Assembly: GCF_018709685.1 (NCBI RefSeq)
Contig: NZ_JABDHQ010000014.1
Coordinates: forward strand, 1 to 61,852
Source of the DNA: Akkermansia muciniphila
GTDB taxonomy: Bacteria; Verrucomicrobiota; Verrucomicrobiia; Verrucomicrobiales; Akkermansiaceae
Reading direction: 5' to 3'
Length of the DNA stretch: 61,852 bases
Shown here: piece after piece, positions 17,553-26,225 of the stretch
Layout: each line of letters starts with the position of its first letter
Numbering within the stretch: position 1 is the first letter of the stretch
Notes under the pieces: generated by a model
Seen by the model: only the letters and a program-made list of their open reading frames with translations
Databases searched by the model: none
Told to the model about the DNA's origin: nothing
Translations under genes and position numbers: made by a program

Positions 17553-19466
17553 TTACCGAGTCAGAACGCCGTTGGCGATGATGCCCCAGTCAGCGGCATT
17601 GCCGTCTCCGGCGTCATCCACGCGGATTTCCAGCTTCTTGCCGCCCTCCACAGCCACCTTCACGGGAATGGAGGAACCGTCCTTGAGCACGGGGGATTCA
17701 ACAAGCTTTTTACCGTCCAGATACACGCCGAACCTGACGCTGCCGTGGGAGCCGAAGGGCAGCCCCACATCAGCGCGGAATTCCTTCCAGCGGCCATCCA
17801 GGTCATAGGAAAAGACGGCCGGGGCGTGCGCCAGGATGAAGTGGTCCGGCTTCCCGATCGTCCGGAAAAAGGGCACAGGCCCCAGATCAGACGGGAAGAG
17901 GGCGTCCCACAGGGGAACGGCCCAGCCCACCTGCGCCACGGAGGGCTTGCAGTCATTCAGGCTGACGCTGGCGGTCTCTGCCGGAATCTGGGCCGGGGTA
18001 GCCTCCAGGGAAGGGTCCTGACGCTCCAGGGCACGCTTCCAGATGGGGAGCCATTCCTTCACCTCCGGACGGGAGCCATGCTTGCGCTCCACCTCTGCGA
18101 GGGCTTTCCCGGCCTCATTCATGTTGCCGCGTATCCACAGGTTCTGCACGTCTCCGAAGTAAACGGCCTGGGCCAGGGACGGGGCCTTGGCGCCCTGCGC
18201 ATCCATCCACACGGGCAGTGTAATCATGCTGCGGGTGCTGTCGCAATTCAGCACCGCCACCCGCATCTCAATAAAGCCGCCCTTATAGCCGGGCCGGCAG
18301 ATGGTGAGGTCAAATTCTCCCTTTTCATTCAGGGAAGCCCCCACGGCATTGGAATCATAATCCGAACCGCCGGGAGGGTCCAGATGAACCACAATGCCGT
18401 AAGCGGGCCGCGTCAGGCGTACCCGGCCCTTCAGCCGCAGGCCGTCCTTGACGGGAATGGCCTCCAGCCGCTCATAGGACCCCGGAACGTACTTGCCGAT
18501 CATGCGCCCGTAGGAGGCGTCAGCGGGAAGCTCCGTCTCCACCCCGTTGAACAGCGGCACGCTGGCCAGCTTCAGGGCGTCCGTAGGGGCCAGATAAGCG
18601 CCCTTCCCCTCGTTACGCAGTTCATTGCCGTACGAGGAATTGCCGTGCCCCATCAGGGAATCCCCCGCATCGGGGTAATCCCATCCGTTGCCCGTATGGG
18701 GAAGGCCGAAAGAGTGCCCCAGTTCGTGGGCCGTGCCGCCGATGTAAATGGTGGCGTTCTTTCCTTTGGTCACCTTGAAGCGGCCGCCCTGCATCATCTC
18801 CGTATCCAGGAAGCTGGCGGGGTCCAGCCCCTCCTGGTCACAGGTCCAGCCCGTTCCCTGGTGGCTGAAGCCGCCCCCGTAATAAGGCCCTACGCCGTCC
18901 GGAAGCTGGCAAACGATCAGCACGTGCTCCTTTTCCATGTCAATCCCCTTGGACGCCAGCACTTTCTTGGCGGCTTCACGGGAGACGGGGCCGGAGCTCT
19001 GCACGTTCATCTCGCTCATGGGCTTGTCCACATAGGCATCATGGATGACCAGCTTGCCCCGGTCATCCAGGTCAAGCTGGAACGTAAGCGGGGGAAAACC
19101 GTTGGCCTTCATCTGGTCCGCGTAATAAGCCTGGATGTTTTTCAGGATGTGGTCATACCGTTCCCGGTATCCGTCCAGCGCGGGTCTGTCCTTAAACGTT
19201 ACGTAAACCACGTGCAATTTTCTGGAGGACCTGGGCTTGCCCTGATGGAAGGCTTCCAGCGCCTTCCACCCGGCGCGGGCCGTGGCGGCATCCCGGGGAT
19301 TCACGGTCCAGCTCACGGGCAGTCGGGTAAAACCCGCCCCCTCCGCGGGAGCGGAGGCCGGAGGCTGTGAGGCGGCTGCCTCCTCCTTCTCCCGGGCAGG
19401 AGCGTTCCACACGCCGGCCCCCAGGGCCAGCAACAAGACAAAAAGGCGTTTTGACATAAGATCCAT
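17553..19466 (-). CDS. secreted metzincin peptidase with NPCBM-like domain, probable O-glycopeptidase
   Basis: A secreted zinc protease of about 637 aa. After a signal peptide (KRLFVLLLALGAGVWNAPA), the catalytic domain carries HELGHSFGLPH (247-257), an HExxHxxGxxH zinc site, with a downstream Met (DSLMGHGN, about 272) fitting the metzincin Met-turn. A beta-rich middle domain follows. The C-terminal 140 residues resemble an NPCBM carbohydrate-binding module, ending in a Gly-rich strand with AADWGIIANG. As I recall, this architecture matches AMUC_1438 of A. muciniphila, described as an O-glycopeptidase needing the Tn antigen next to the scissile bond; I could not verify this by alignment. A role in mucin cleavage is therefore inferred. 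An ATG at 19457 is an alternative start. It lies 9 nt from the glycosidase-like gene upstream. Confidence 0.88.
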   Translation of the reverse strand: MDLMSKRLFVLLLALGAGVWNAPAREKEEAAASQPPASAPAEGAGFTRLPVSWTVNPRDAATARAGWKALEAFHQGKPRSSRKLHVVYVTFKDRPALDGYRERYDHILKNIQAYYADQMKANGFPPLTFQLDLDDRGKLVIHDAYVDKPMSEMNVQSSGPVSREAAKKVLASKGIDMEKEHVLIVCQLPDGVGPYYGGGFSHQGTGWTCDQEGLDPASFLDTEMMQGGRFKVTKGKNATIYIGGTAHELGHSFGLPHTGNGWDYPDAGDSLMGHGNSSYGNELRNEGKGAYLAPTDALKLASVPLFNGVETELPADASYGRMIGKYVPGSYERLEAIPVKDGLRLKGRVRLTRPAYGIVVHLDPPGGSDYDSNAVGASLNEKGEFDLTICRPGYKGGFIEMRVAVLNCDSTRSMITLPVWMDAQGAKAPSLAQAVYFGDVQNLWIRGNMNEAGKALAEVERKHGSRPEVKEWLPIWKRALERQDPSLEATPAQIPAETASVSLNDCKPSVAQVGWAVPLWDALFPSDLGPVPFFRTIGKPDHFILAHAPAVFSYDLDGRWKEFRADVGLPFGSHGSVRFGVYLDGKKLVESPVLKDGSSIPVKVAVEGGKKLEIRVDDAGDGNAADWGIIANGVLTR

Positions 19467-19475
19467 GAACCGATG

Positions 19476-21626
19476 TCAGGATATACGGGTAAAGCGCAGG
19501 TGTTTTATCACCATATCATTCACCAGGCGGTTCATATTCTTGGAAAAAGCGTCGTACACCACCTCCACGCGGCAGGGGCCCGGCGTCATCACCGCCTCCA
19601 CCGCCGTGGAATAAATGAAATACTCCCAGTTGCCGGAGCGGGACGTATGGGGGAAAGCCAGCGTTCCGGCGCGCCGTCCGTTCAGGTACAGGCTGCGCAG
19701 GGCGCAGGTATTCCCGTCTGAAACGTCATACGTGCCGTTGGCAAAAAAGGCGTCCACCCGGTACACGCCGGGCCGGTCTATGTTCACGTTATAGCACAGG
19801 GCGTCCGGAGACTCCGTAACGCGGGAAAACCAGACCTCATCCCCGCTCAGCCCGCAGGGGCGCGTCTCCATGCGGGAATCCGCGGAAGGATAATCATTGG
19901 GTTCATTAAGGTAGGACTCCCTGCCGTCCAGCGCAACCGCCATCACCTGGAAATACACGTCCCCCCGGCTGGGAGAAGGCATGTAATGGCAATGCTCCGT
20001 CTGGGACACCGGAATGCCGTTCCGGTAAACGCGGTAGTAATCCGCGCCGTTCACGGCCTCCCATGCGATGCCGTGGCGGCTGGCCTTCCATTCCGGAGCC
20101 GCCAGGCTGCCGCCCATGTGGGCCAGGTTCACCTGCCCCGCCCTTTCCTCTCCCGGAACCAGTTCCAGCTCCACCAGCACACGGCCCTTCATGTCTGCGG
20201 AAAGCACCGGGCGCCCCTCCTGCCCGTTCACCAGGCAGCGCGCTATCCGGCGCCCGCGGCCCTTCAGGCGCACGTCTACCGTCATGCCGCGGTATTCCAG
20301 CCCGGACAACTCATGGACTCCCTCAAAGGACTCCGGAACGCAGGGACGGAATTCCAGGGAATTCGGCAGGAGGCGGATGCCGAACAGCCCCTTGTAAAAA
20401 CCGCCCAGCATCCCGGCAATGCTCCAGAGCTGGCTGTCCGAACTGAGCAGCAGGCCTTCATCCAGCCCCGTTTCCAGAAGAATATTCTCCTTGTTGGTAC
20501 CGCACAGCAGGGCGGCGCGCACCATGCAGGCGAACGCCAGGGCCAGGGCGGACTCATTCTCCACCGCGGCGGCGGCCTGCGCATAATACCCCTCCAGGAA
20601 CGGCCACATGGCGCGGTTATGGTAGGGGGGCACGCCGTCCGGCATCTGGGGGTGGAAACAGGGAATGCCGTAAACGCAGTGGGGGAGGGCGGCCACCATG
20701 CCGGCGGCATGGGAACCGTGCGCCTGCCCCAGAAGCACGCAGAGCAAATTGCCCAGGGAGTCCACCTTTTCCGAAAGCACGGGATACCCGCGCCCATACA
20801 GGTACTGCCCGTACAGGGCATGCTCCGGAATCCGGAAAAACCGCTCAATCACGGCGGAGAGGGCCGCGCTTTTTTCCTCCCACTCCCGCGCCTTTTCTTC
20901 CTGCCCCAGCTCCCGGAACATGCGGGACAGCGTCCGCCGGGCCTCCGCATGGAGAACCATGGTGGAAAGGCTGCATGAATCCCCGATGTCCGCGGAAGTC
21001 ATCCACGCGGGATAGCTCTGTTCCCGCCAGTCCAGGAAGGAAGACTCCCCCTTCACCAGCCCCCCTGTGGCCGCAAGCACCTCTTCATCCCGCAGGCATG
21101 TCTTTTCCAGCACGCGGCAGGAACGGGACAGCCAGCCGGCATCCCCCGTGAGGCAGTAAACCTCCCACGCGGCCATTCCCCACACCACGCGGTCTGAGGA
21201 AATGGGCCAGGAGCCGCCCGTTCCGGTGTCCTGCTCCACCTCCCCGTTCCGCACCCGTGCATTCAGGCTCTTCATGCAGGCATGAACGTTCCACAGGCCC
21301 AGCCCCAGGTGGGTGGCATAGGAAATATCCCGCGTCCACACGGTGGGCCAGTTGGCGCCTGTACGGAACGTCCCCTCCCCGTTGAGCAGGGAGGAGGCCT
21401 CATTCAGCGCCAGGCTGTAAGCCTTGTTAAGCACTTCAAAGCTTCCCCGGTAATGCGGGGCATTTCCGGCCTCCGGCAGGATGCGCCATTCTGAATAACG
21501 GCCGTTTTTCATCGTCTTCACCTGCCCGTCCGGCTGCACTTCCGCCCAGTGCGCGGCATCCTGGCGCACGGAATTCCCGGTCAGCGTGAACGCCTCCCCC
21601 CGGTATAATATACGGTCTTGATCCAT
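19476..21626 (-). CDS. six-hairpin glycosidase-like protein with C-terminal CBM-like domain
   Basis: About 716 aa. Residues about 60-430 look like an (alpha/alpha)6 barrel of the trehalase/glucoamylase/GH63 type: ANWPTVWTRDISYATHLGLG, GGSWPISSDRVVWGMAAWEVY, DWREQSYPAWM and PPYHNRAMWPFLEGYYAQAA. Acidic residues in WTRD and DWRE are candidate catalytic residues. A small beta domain follows, then a fibronectin-like segment (AWEVNGADYYRVYRNG-like region near 525) and a C-terminal CBM35/CBM6-like beta-sandwich (NIDRPGVYRVDAFFANGTYD). The family cannot be named with certainty. There is no signal peptide, which is odd beside a secreted protease. The start at 21626 has its AAGGAGG site 23 nt upstream, separated by a hairpin (see findings). 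Confidence 0.72.
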   Translation of the reverse strand: MDQDRILYRGEAFTLTGNSVRQDAAHWAEVQPDGQVKTMKNGRYSEWRILPEAGNAPHYRGSFEVLNKAYSLALNEASSLLNGEGTFRTGANWPTVWTRDISYATHLGLGLWNVHACMKSLNARVRNGEVEQDTGTGGSWPISSDRVVWGMAAWEVYCLTGDAGWLSRSCRVLEKTCLRDEEVLAATGGLVKGESSFLDWREQSYPAWMTSADIGDSCSLSTMVLHAEARRTLSRMFRELGQEEKAREWEEKSAALSAVIERFFRIPEHALYGQYLYGRGYPVLSEKVDSLGNLLCVLLGQAHGSHAAGMVAALPHCVYGIPCFHPQMPDGVPPYHNRAMWPFLEGYYAQAAAAVENESALALAFACMVRAALLCGTNKENILLETGLDEGLLLSSDSQLWSIAGMLGGFYKGLFGIRLLPNSLEFRPCVPESFEGVHELSGLEYRGMTVDVRLKGRGRRIARCLVNGQEGRPVLSADMKGRVLVELELVPGEERAGQVNLAHMGGSLAAPEWKASRHGIAWEAVNGADYYRVYRNGIPVSQTEHCHYMPSPSRGDVYFQVMAVALDGRESYLNEPNDYPSADSRMETRPCGLSGDEVWFSRVTESPDALCYNVNIDRPGVYRVDAFFANGTYDVSDGNTCALRSLYLNGRRAGTLAFPHTSRSGNWEYFIYSTAVEAVMTPGPCRVEVVYDAFSKNMNRLVNDMVIKHLRFTRIS

Positions 21627-21717
21627 AAATAAACGGACGCTGCGTCCATCCTCCTTCTTAACATGGCGGGAAACTTCTGTCCCGCAGAAAATGAGGCTTA
21701 CGGAGGTTCCCGGGCAC

Positions 21718-21752
21718 AAAAAAACCGGGCTTCCCGGAAAAGGGAAGCCCGG
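21718..21752 (-). terminator. intrinsic terminator of mdh
   Basis: Perfect 11 bp stem (CCGGGCTTCCC at 21725-21735, complement at 21742-21752) with a 6 nt loop, followed on the minus strand by seven T residues. It lies 18 nt behind the malate dehydrogenase stop, and isolates mdh from the glycosidase-like gene. Confidence 0.93.
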
Positions 21753-21770
21753 CGCAAGAGCAAATCAACT

Positions 21771-22760
21771 TTAATGCTTCAACAGAGAGGAAACGGCGTC
21801 ACGTTCTTCCTTCAGTTCATTGACGGTGGCGTCAATCTTTTCCTGGGAGAACGCGTCGATCGGGAGGCCCTGCACGATTTCCCAGCCGCCGTCCTTGGTG
21901 GTGCGGACCGGGAAGGAGCAGATGAGGCCCTTTTCAATGCCATAGGAGCCATCGGAACAGACGGCCACGGAGTACCAGTCGCCTTCCGGGGTCTGGGTAG
22001 CCAGGCTGCGGACGGTGTCTACGGCGGCGGAGGCCGCGGAGGCGGCGGAGGAAGCGCCGCGGGCCTTGATGATGGCGGCGCCGCGCTGCTGCACGGTGGT
22101 GATGAAGTCACCCTTGAGCCATTCCGTATCCTTGATGACTTCCGTCACGGGCTTGCCGCCGATCTTGGCGTTGGTGAAGTCCGGATACTGGGTGGAGGAG
22201 TGGTTGCCCCAGATGGTCATGTTGGTCACTTCCGTTACATGGACGCCGGCCTTCTCGGCAAGCTGGCTCTTGGCGCGGTTTTCATCCAGGCGGGTCATGG
22301 CGAAGAAACGGTCGGCGGGAACGCCGGTGGCGTTGTGCATGGCGATCAGGGCATTCGTATTGCAGGGGTTGCCGACGACCAGCACGCGCACGTCCTTGGC
22401 GGCGCTGCGGGCGATGGCCTGCCCCTGGCCGATGAACACCTTGCCGTTGATGTCCAGCAGGTCCTTGCGTTCCATGCCTGCCTTGCGGGGAACGGAACCT
22501 ACCAGGAGGCACCAGTCCGCGCCAGCGAAGGCTTCATCCGGATCGGAAGTGGGAACGATTTCATTGACCAGCGGGAACGCGGCATCACGCAGTTCCATTA
22601 CCACCCCTTCCAGTGCATTCATGGCCGGGGGAATTTCCAGCAGGCGCAGGTTGATCGGCTGGTCCGGTCCCAGCATGCTGCCGGAAGCAATGCGGAACAG
22701 CAGGGAATAGGCGATTTGGCCGGCGGCTCCTGTAACGGTAACGGTGATAGGTGTTTTCAT
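21771..22760 (-). CDS. mdh: malate dehydrogenase
   Basis: Oxidises malate to oxaloacetate with NAD in the TCA cycle, or runs in reverse in a fermentative reductive branch. Of about 329 aa, the N-terminus has the Rossmann motif [19 protein letters not shown], then [30 protein letters not shown] and the catalytic region [14 protein letters not shown] and [13 protein letters not shown] (His is the proton acceptor). This is the cytosolic-like subgroup with the GAAGQI loop, the usual bacterial type 2 form. The ATG at 22760 (MKTPITV) is chosen over a TTG at 22769. A monocistronic unit with a strong terminator. Confidence 0.95.
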   Translation of the reverse strand: MKTPITVTVTGAAGQIAYSLLFRIASGSMLGPDQPINLRLLEIPPAMNALEGVVMELRDAAFPLVNEIVPTSDPDEAFAGADWCLLVGSVPRKAGMERKDLLDINGKVFIGQGQAIARSAAKDVRVLVVGNPCNTNALIAMHNATGVPADRFFAMTRLDENRAKSQLAEKAGVHVTEVTNMTIWGNHSSTQYPDFTNAKIGGKPVTEVIKDTEWLKGDFITTVQQRGAAIIKARGASSAASAASAAVDTVRSLATQTPEGDWYSVAVCSDGSYGIEKGLICSFPVRTTKDGGWEIVQGLPIDAFSQEKIDATVNELKEERDAVSSLLKH

Positions 22761-22949
22761 AACGTTCAAATTAAAAATAAACAGATCTTTTCTGTCTGGT
22801 CGTGGTTATATCACACGGAAGAGAGGCGCTCAATCAGGAACTTTTTATTTTGACAGAAAAAATCCTCTCCCCATTATGCTTGAACATCAGCCTCGCAGCC
22901 CCTATCCTTTAAGGCAACCGATTTTTTACCATATATTTGCACTGACACC

Positions 22950-24272
22950 ATGAATTTAACGATCATCGGCAGTGGCTACGTGGGGCTTACCACGGGCACC
23001 TGTTTTGCGGAAATGGGCCACCACGTCATCTGCGTGGACAATAATACAGAAAAAATACGCACCCTCCAATCCGGGTCCATTCCCATTTACGAGCCCAAGC
23101 TGGAAGAACTCGTGAAAAAAAACGTGGCCGTGGGACGGCTGGAATTTTCCCCCTCCATTGCGGATTCCATCGCGGAAAGTGAAGTCATCTTCATTGCCGT
23201 GCCCACCCCTCCCAATACGGACGGCTCCGTGGACCTGACCTACATTGAAAAAGTGGCGCGGGAAATAGCCCAGGTGCTGAAACCGGAAATGGGTTACAAG
23301 GTCATTGTGGACAAATCCACCGTTCCGGTTAAAACCGGGGAAAAAGTGCGCCAGACCATCAAGCGCTATGCAGGCCCCGGCGTGGAATTCGACATCGTCT
23401 CCAACCCGGAATTCCTGAGGGAAGGCTGCGCGGTGGATGACCTGCTGCACCCGGACCGCATCGTCATCGGCGCCAACTCGGAACGCGCCATGAACGTCAT
23501 CAAACGCGTTTACCAGCCCATCCTGGCCCCCATTCTGGAAACGGACGTCAACTCCGCGGAACTCATCAAGCACGCGGCCAACTCCTTCCTGGCCCTGAAA
23601 ATCTCCTACATCAACGCCGTCGCCAAAGTCTGTGAAAAAACGGGCGCGGACGTGGAGCTGGTGGCGGAAGGCATCGGCATGGACAAGCGCATTTCCCGCC
23701 ACTTCCTCAATGCGGGCCTGGGATACGGCGGCTCCTGCTTCCCGAAGGACGTCAAGGCTTTCATCAACATCAGCCGCACGCTGGGCATCCCCTTCACCCT
23801 GCTGGAGGAGGTGGAACACATCAACAACACCCAGCACATCCACTTCCTGGACCAGATACGGGAACGCCTGTGGGTGCTCAAGGATAAAAAAATTGCCGTC
23901 TGGGGCCTGGCGTTCAAGCAGAACACGGACGACATCCGGGAATCCATTGCCCTGAAACTCTGTGAAAAACTCCGCAAGGAGGGAGCGGTAGTCACCGCCA
24001 CGGACCCCAAAGCCATGCACACCGCCGCCCCCATCCTGGAACCGCTGGGCGTCACACTGGTGGAAGACATGTATGAATGCGCCCGGGACGCGGAAGTGCT
24101 GATCATCGCCACGGAATGGAGCGAATACGCCAATGCGGACCTCCAGAAGCTGGCGGACGTCATGCGCAACCGCATCATCTTTGACGGAAGGAACATCCTT
24201 TCCCCGGCCAACATCAAAGCCATGGGCTTTGAATACCACTCCGTGGGGCGCCCCTCCATTGAAGAGGCATAA
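22950..24272 (+). CDS. UDP-glucose 6-dehydrogenase
   Basis: Makes UDP-glucuronate from UDP-glucose with two NAD, supplying acidic sugars for surface polysaccharide. The N-terminal NAD site is IIGSGYVGLTTG (5-16); the central domain has DVNSAELIKHAANSFLALKISYIN; the catalytic Cys263 lies in GYGGSCFPKD; and the C-terminal domain contains WGLAFKQNTDDIRES. 440 aa is the expected length for TuaD/Ugd. It is a single gene flanked by hairpins, distant from the polysaccharide export cluster at 47-52 kb that might use its product. No clear Shine-Dalgarno precedes the ATG. Confidence 0.95.
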   Translation: MNLTIIGSGYVGLTTGTCFAEMGHHVICVDNNTEKIRTLQSGSIPIYEPKLEELVKKNVAVGRLEFSPSIADSIAESEVIFIAVPTPPNTDGSVDLTYIEKVAREIAQVLKPEMGYKVIVDKSTVPVKTGEKVRQTIKRYAGPGVEFDIVSNPEFLREGCAVDDLLHPDRIVIGANSERAMNVIKRVYQPILAPILETDVNSAELIKHAANSFLALKISYINAVAKVCEKTGADVELVAEGIGMDKRISRHFLNAGLGYGGSCFPKDVKAFINISRTLGIPFTLLEEVEHINNTQHIHFLDQIRERLWVLKDKKIAVWGLAFKQNTDDIRESIALKLCEKLRKEGAVVTATDPKAMHTAAPILEPLGVTLVEDMYECARDAEVLIIATEWSEYANADLQKLADVMRNRIIFDGRNILSPANIKAMGFEYHSVGRPSIEEA

Positions 24273-24320
24273 TAACGCCGCCCGGGCATGATCCCGGTTC
24301 TACGCAGCATCCTTGCAAAA

Positions 24321-24353
24321 AGGCCCCCGGAGCGCTGAATGCTCCGGGAGCCT
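24321..24353. terminator. bidirectional terminator between ugd-like gene and barrel gene
   Basis: Stem of 13 bp with one mismatch (AGGCCCCCGGAGC at 24321-24333 and GCTCCGGGAGCCT at 24341-24353), loop of 7 nt. It is flanked by A5 on the left and T3 on the right, so it can serve both converging genes. Confidence 0.8.
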
Positions 24354-24384
24354 TTGTCATGTATTCGCTAATCCTGTTGGCCGA

Positions 24385-25365
24385 TCAAAAATCAAACTGC
24401 AATCCCGCCCGCAGGTAAAAACCGGGATCGTAATGGTACTTCTCCAGTTCATGGCTCCCGTTGCTGGTCTTGATGGTGCCGGAGTTCCCGAAGGAAAAGC
24501 CCACGTCCGTCACGATGCGGGGATGCACGCTCCCCCAGCGGCCCAGCCCTATCTCCGCGCCTACGCCGGCCACGCCGGAAATCCACTCAAACTGGCGGAC
24601 GCGGCGGTCATGGTGAATCGTCCAGGTACCGGAAACCACGGAAACGAACGGCCCCCACGTCAGGCCTTCGCTCACTTTATTGATGTAGGAAAGGCGTGCG
24701 CCTTCCAGCTGGAGTATCCAGTTGCGCGTTGCTTTCCACTCGAACTGGATAAGAGGCAGGAGCGGGTAATCCCCCAGCTGCGGATAACACCCGATGCCGA
24801 TACCGTAACTGAACCGGTCGTTCAGAGGCCCCGCAAGGAGAGCATGCCCGCCAAAGAAGATATTATGGCTTGTCCAGGTATCGAAATCCGTGGAAATCTG
24901 CGGCGTCACGCCGAAAACCAGGCGGGTCTTCCCCGTAAGCTTGTAGGAGGCAGTCGCATTCAGCCAGACCGTGTACAGCTGGTCCACATCCATCACATCC
25001 GCGCCCTTTCCGTTGAACCAGCTCAGGCGCAGGGCCGTCGTGGCGGAAAAGCCCCAGGAACCGCTGGACATCCGGCAAAGATTCAGGTCCGTCATCCAGT
25101 TCTGCACGTTCACGCTCCCATGACCGTTTCTGGAATCCATGGGGCCGAGCAGTTCAAAATAGGACTGCGTGGGAAAAATGGGCTTGGAAGCGGTCTCCCC
25201 TACCGGAGCGGGAGAGCTGTTGTACCCTCCGGAATAGGCTTCCGCATAATAGCCGGTATCATAACCGTCTGAGGAATCGGAATCCGGATAAGGCTGGGTA
25301 TTCGCTTGGGCGATCACGGCCACACCGGCCGCAAGAGAGAGACTCGACAAAAATCGAAGGGACAT
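24385..25365 (-). CDS. outer-membrane beta-barrel protein of unknown function
   Basis: 326 aa with a signal peptide (MSLRFLSSLSLAAGVAVIAQA). A Tyr/Ser/Asp-rich linker covers about residues 20-60 (YPDSDSSDGYDTGYY). After it come alternating amphipathic strands such as WGFSATTALRLSWF, TRLVFGVTPQIST, WILQLEGARLSYI and PRIVTDVGFSFGN, ending in YLRAGLQFDF. The terminal Phe is the usual C-terminal signal of BAM-inserted barrels. I recognise no specific porin family; it may be a DUF-type barrel. A single gene, convergent with the dehydrogenase gene. Confidence 0.78.
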   Translation of the reverse strand: MSLRFLSSLSLAAGVAVIAQANTQPYPDSDSSDGYDTGYYAEAYSGGYNSSPAPVGETASKPIFPTQSYFELLGPMDSRNGHGSVNVQNWMTDLNLCRMSSGSWGFSATTALRLSWFNGKGADVMDVDQLYTVWLNATASYKLTGKTRLVFGVTPQISTDFDTWTSHNIFFGGHALLAGPLNDRFSYGIGIGCYPQLGDYPLLPLIQFEWKATRNWILQLEGARLSYINKVSEGLTWGPFVSVVSGTWTIHHDRRVRQFEWISGVAGVGAEIGLGRWGSVHPRIVTDVGFSFGNSGTIKTSNGSHELEKYHYDPGFYLRAGLQFDF

Positions 25366-25423
25366 GCCGGGAAAGTATACATACGCTCACACGCGGTCAA
25401 TCAAAAGATATACAGATGACCAA

Positions 25424-25705
25424 TTAATTGCTACCGCGCCCGAACAGAACCGCAACCAACATCATCACGAGTACAAGAAGCAAGTACCACCGGGCCGCCT
25501 TGCTGCTCCGCACGCACGCACCCGCACAAACAAGAGACACGACAAAACAAACCGCCGCCGCCAAAAGCACCACCCGCGCCAGCATGGGAAAATCCAGCGC
25601 CCCTGCCCCCGCCGCAAGAAGCGTCCCTACCACATACCCGCCAAACGACCACCTCAACCCCGCCAGCCAGGAAAAAGCTGATGTCTTCTGCCGACTCTCA
25701 CTCAC
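25424..25705 (-). CDS. small membrane protein
   Basis: A 93 aa protein with three hydrophobic segments (about residues 20-38 GGYVVGTLLAAGAGAL, 42-63 LARVVLLAAAVCFVVSLVC, 72-88 WYLLLVLVMMLVAVLF) and a short charged N-terminus with MSESRQK. The alternation of positive residues between segments fits an integral inner-membrane protein. No family is recognised. It ends 58 nt upstream of the barrel gene and shares its direction, so cotranscription is possible. Confidence 0.6.
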   Translation of the reverse strand: MSESRQKTSAFSWLAGLRWSFGGYVVGTLLAAGAGALDFPMLARVVLLAAAVCFVVSLVCAGACVRSSKAARWYLLLVLVMMLVAVLFGRGSN

Positions 25706-25899
25706 GCATCTACTGTGCCCTGCATCCCTCGAATTTCAAGCTGAAAGGCCACCCCGCATACTTCAAACTTTTCAACTTATTCTCCCATAATAAATTAAAA
25801 CAATTCTTCCATTCATTTCCTGTTGATTAGGAATAGAGAACATTTCCGCATGCAATCCTCAAAAAATCCAATAATTTTTGAGTCTCCAAGCTTTATTAA

Positions 25900-25976
25900 T
25901 GGTCGGGAAGACAGGATTCGAACCTGCGACATCCTGCTCCCAAAGCAGGCGCTCCACCAGGCTGAGCTACTTCCCG
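25900..25976 (-). tRNA. tRNA-Pro(TGG)
   Basis: 77 nt cloverleaf read on the minus strand, 5' end at 25976. Acceptor arm CGGGAAG pairs with CTTCCCG; anticodon loop TTTGGGA gives anticodon TGG; the TTCGAAT T-loop is standard; CCA is encoded at the 3' end (25902-25900). It lies 39 nt downstream of tRNA-Phe and is probably cotranscribed with it. Confidence 0.96.
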
Positions 25977-26015
25977 TATAAAAAGGAGGGGGGTTAAAAA
26001 ATTGGGAGAAAAAAA

Positions 26016-26091
26016 TGGTGGCTCGGGACGGGATCGAACCGCCGACACGGGGATTTTCAATCCCCTGCTCTACCGACTGAGCTACCGAGCC
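26016..26091 (-). tRNA. tRNA-Phe(GAA)
   Basis: 76 nt on the minus strand, 5' end at 26091. Acceptor GGCTCGG pairs with CCGAGCC; anticodon loop ATTGAAAAT gives GAA; T-loop TTCGATC; CCA is encoded (26018-26016). A consensus-like promoter lies 35-63 nt upstream. Confidence 0.96.
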
Positions 26092-26125
26092 ACTTGCTTG
26101 CACGCAGAACGTGGTTGCGGGGCAG

Positions 26126-26154
26126 AATCTAGCACCGCCTTTCCGGTATTGCAA
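26126..26154 (-). promoter_or_regulatory. sigma70-like promoter for tRNA-Phe/tRNA-Pro
   Basis: Minus-strand TTGCAA (26154-26149) and TAGATT (26131-26126) separated by 17 nt. The predicted start near 26119 leaves a leader of about 28 nt before tRNA-Phe. Confidence 0.7.
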
Positions 26155-26225
26155 CCACAAAATATCATTTTTCCAATTTTCCTGCGTTTTACCGTGGCCG
26201 GCAGCAGGAAGTTCTTCCCGGTCAA

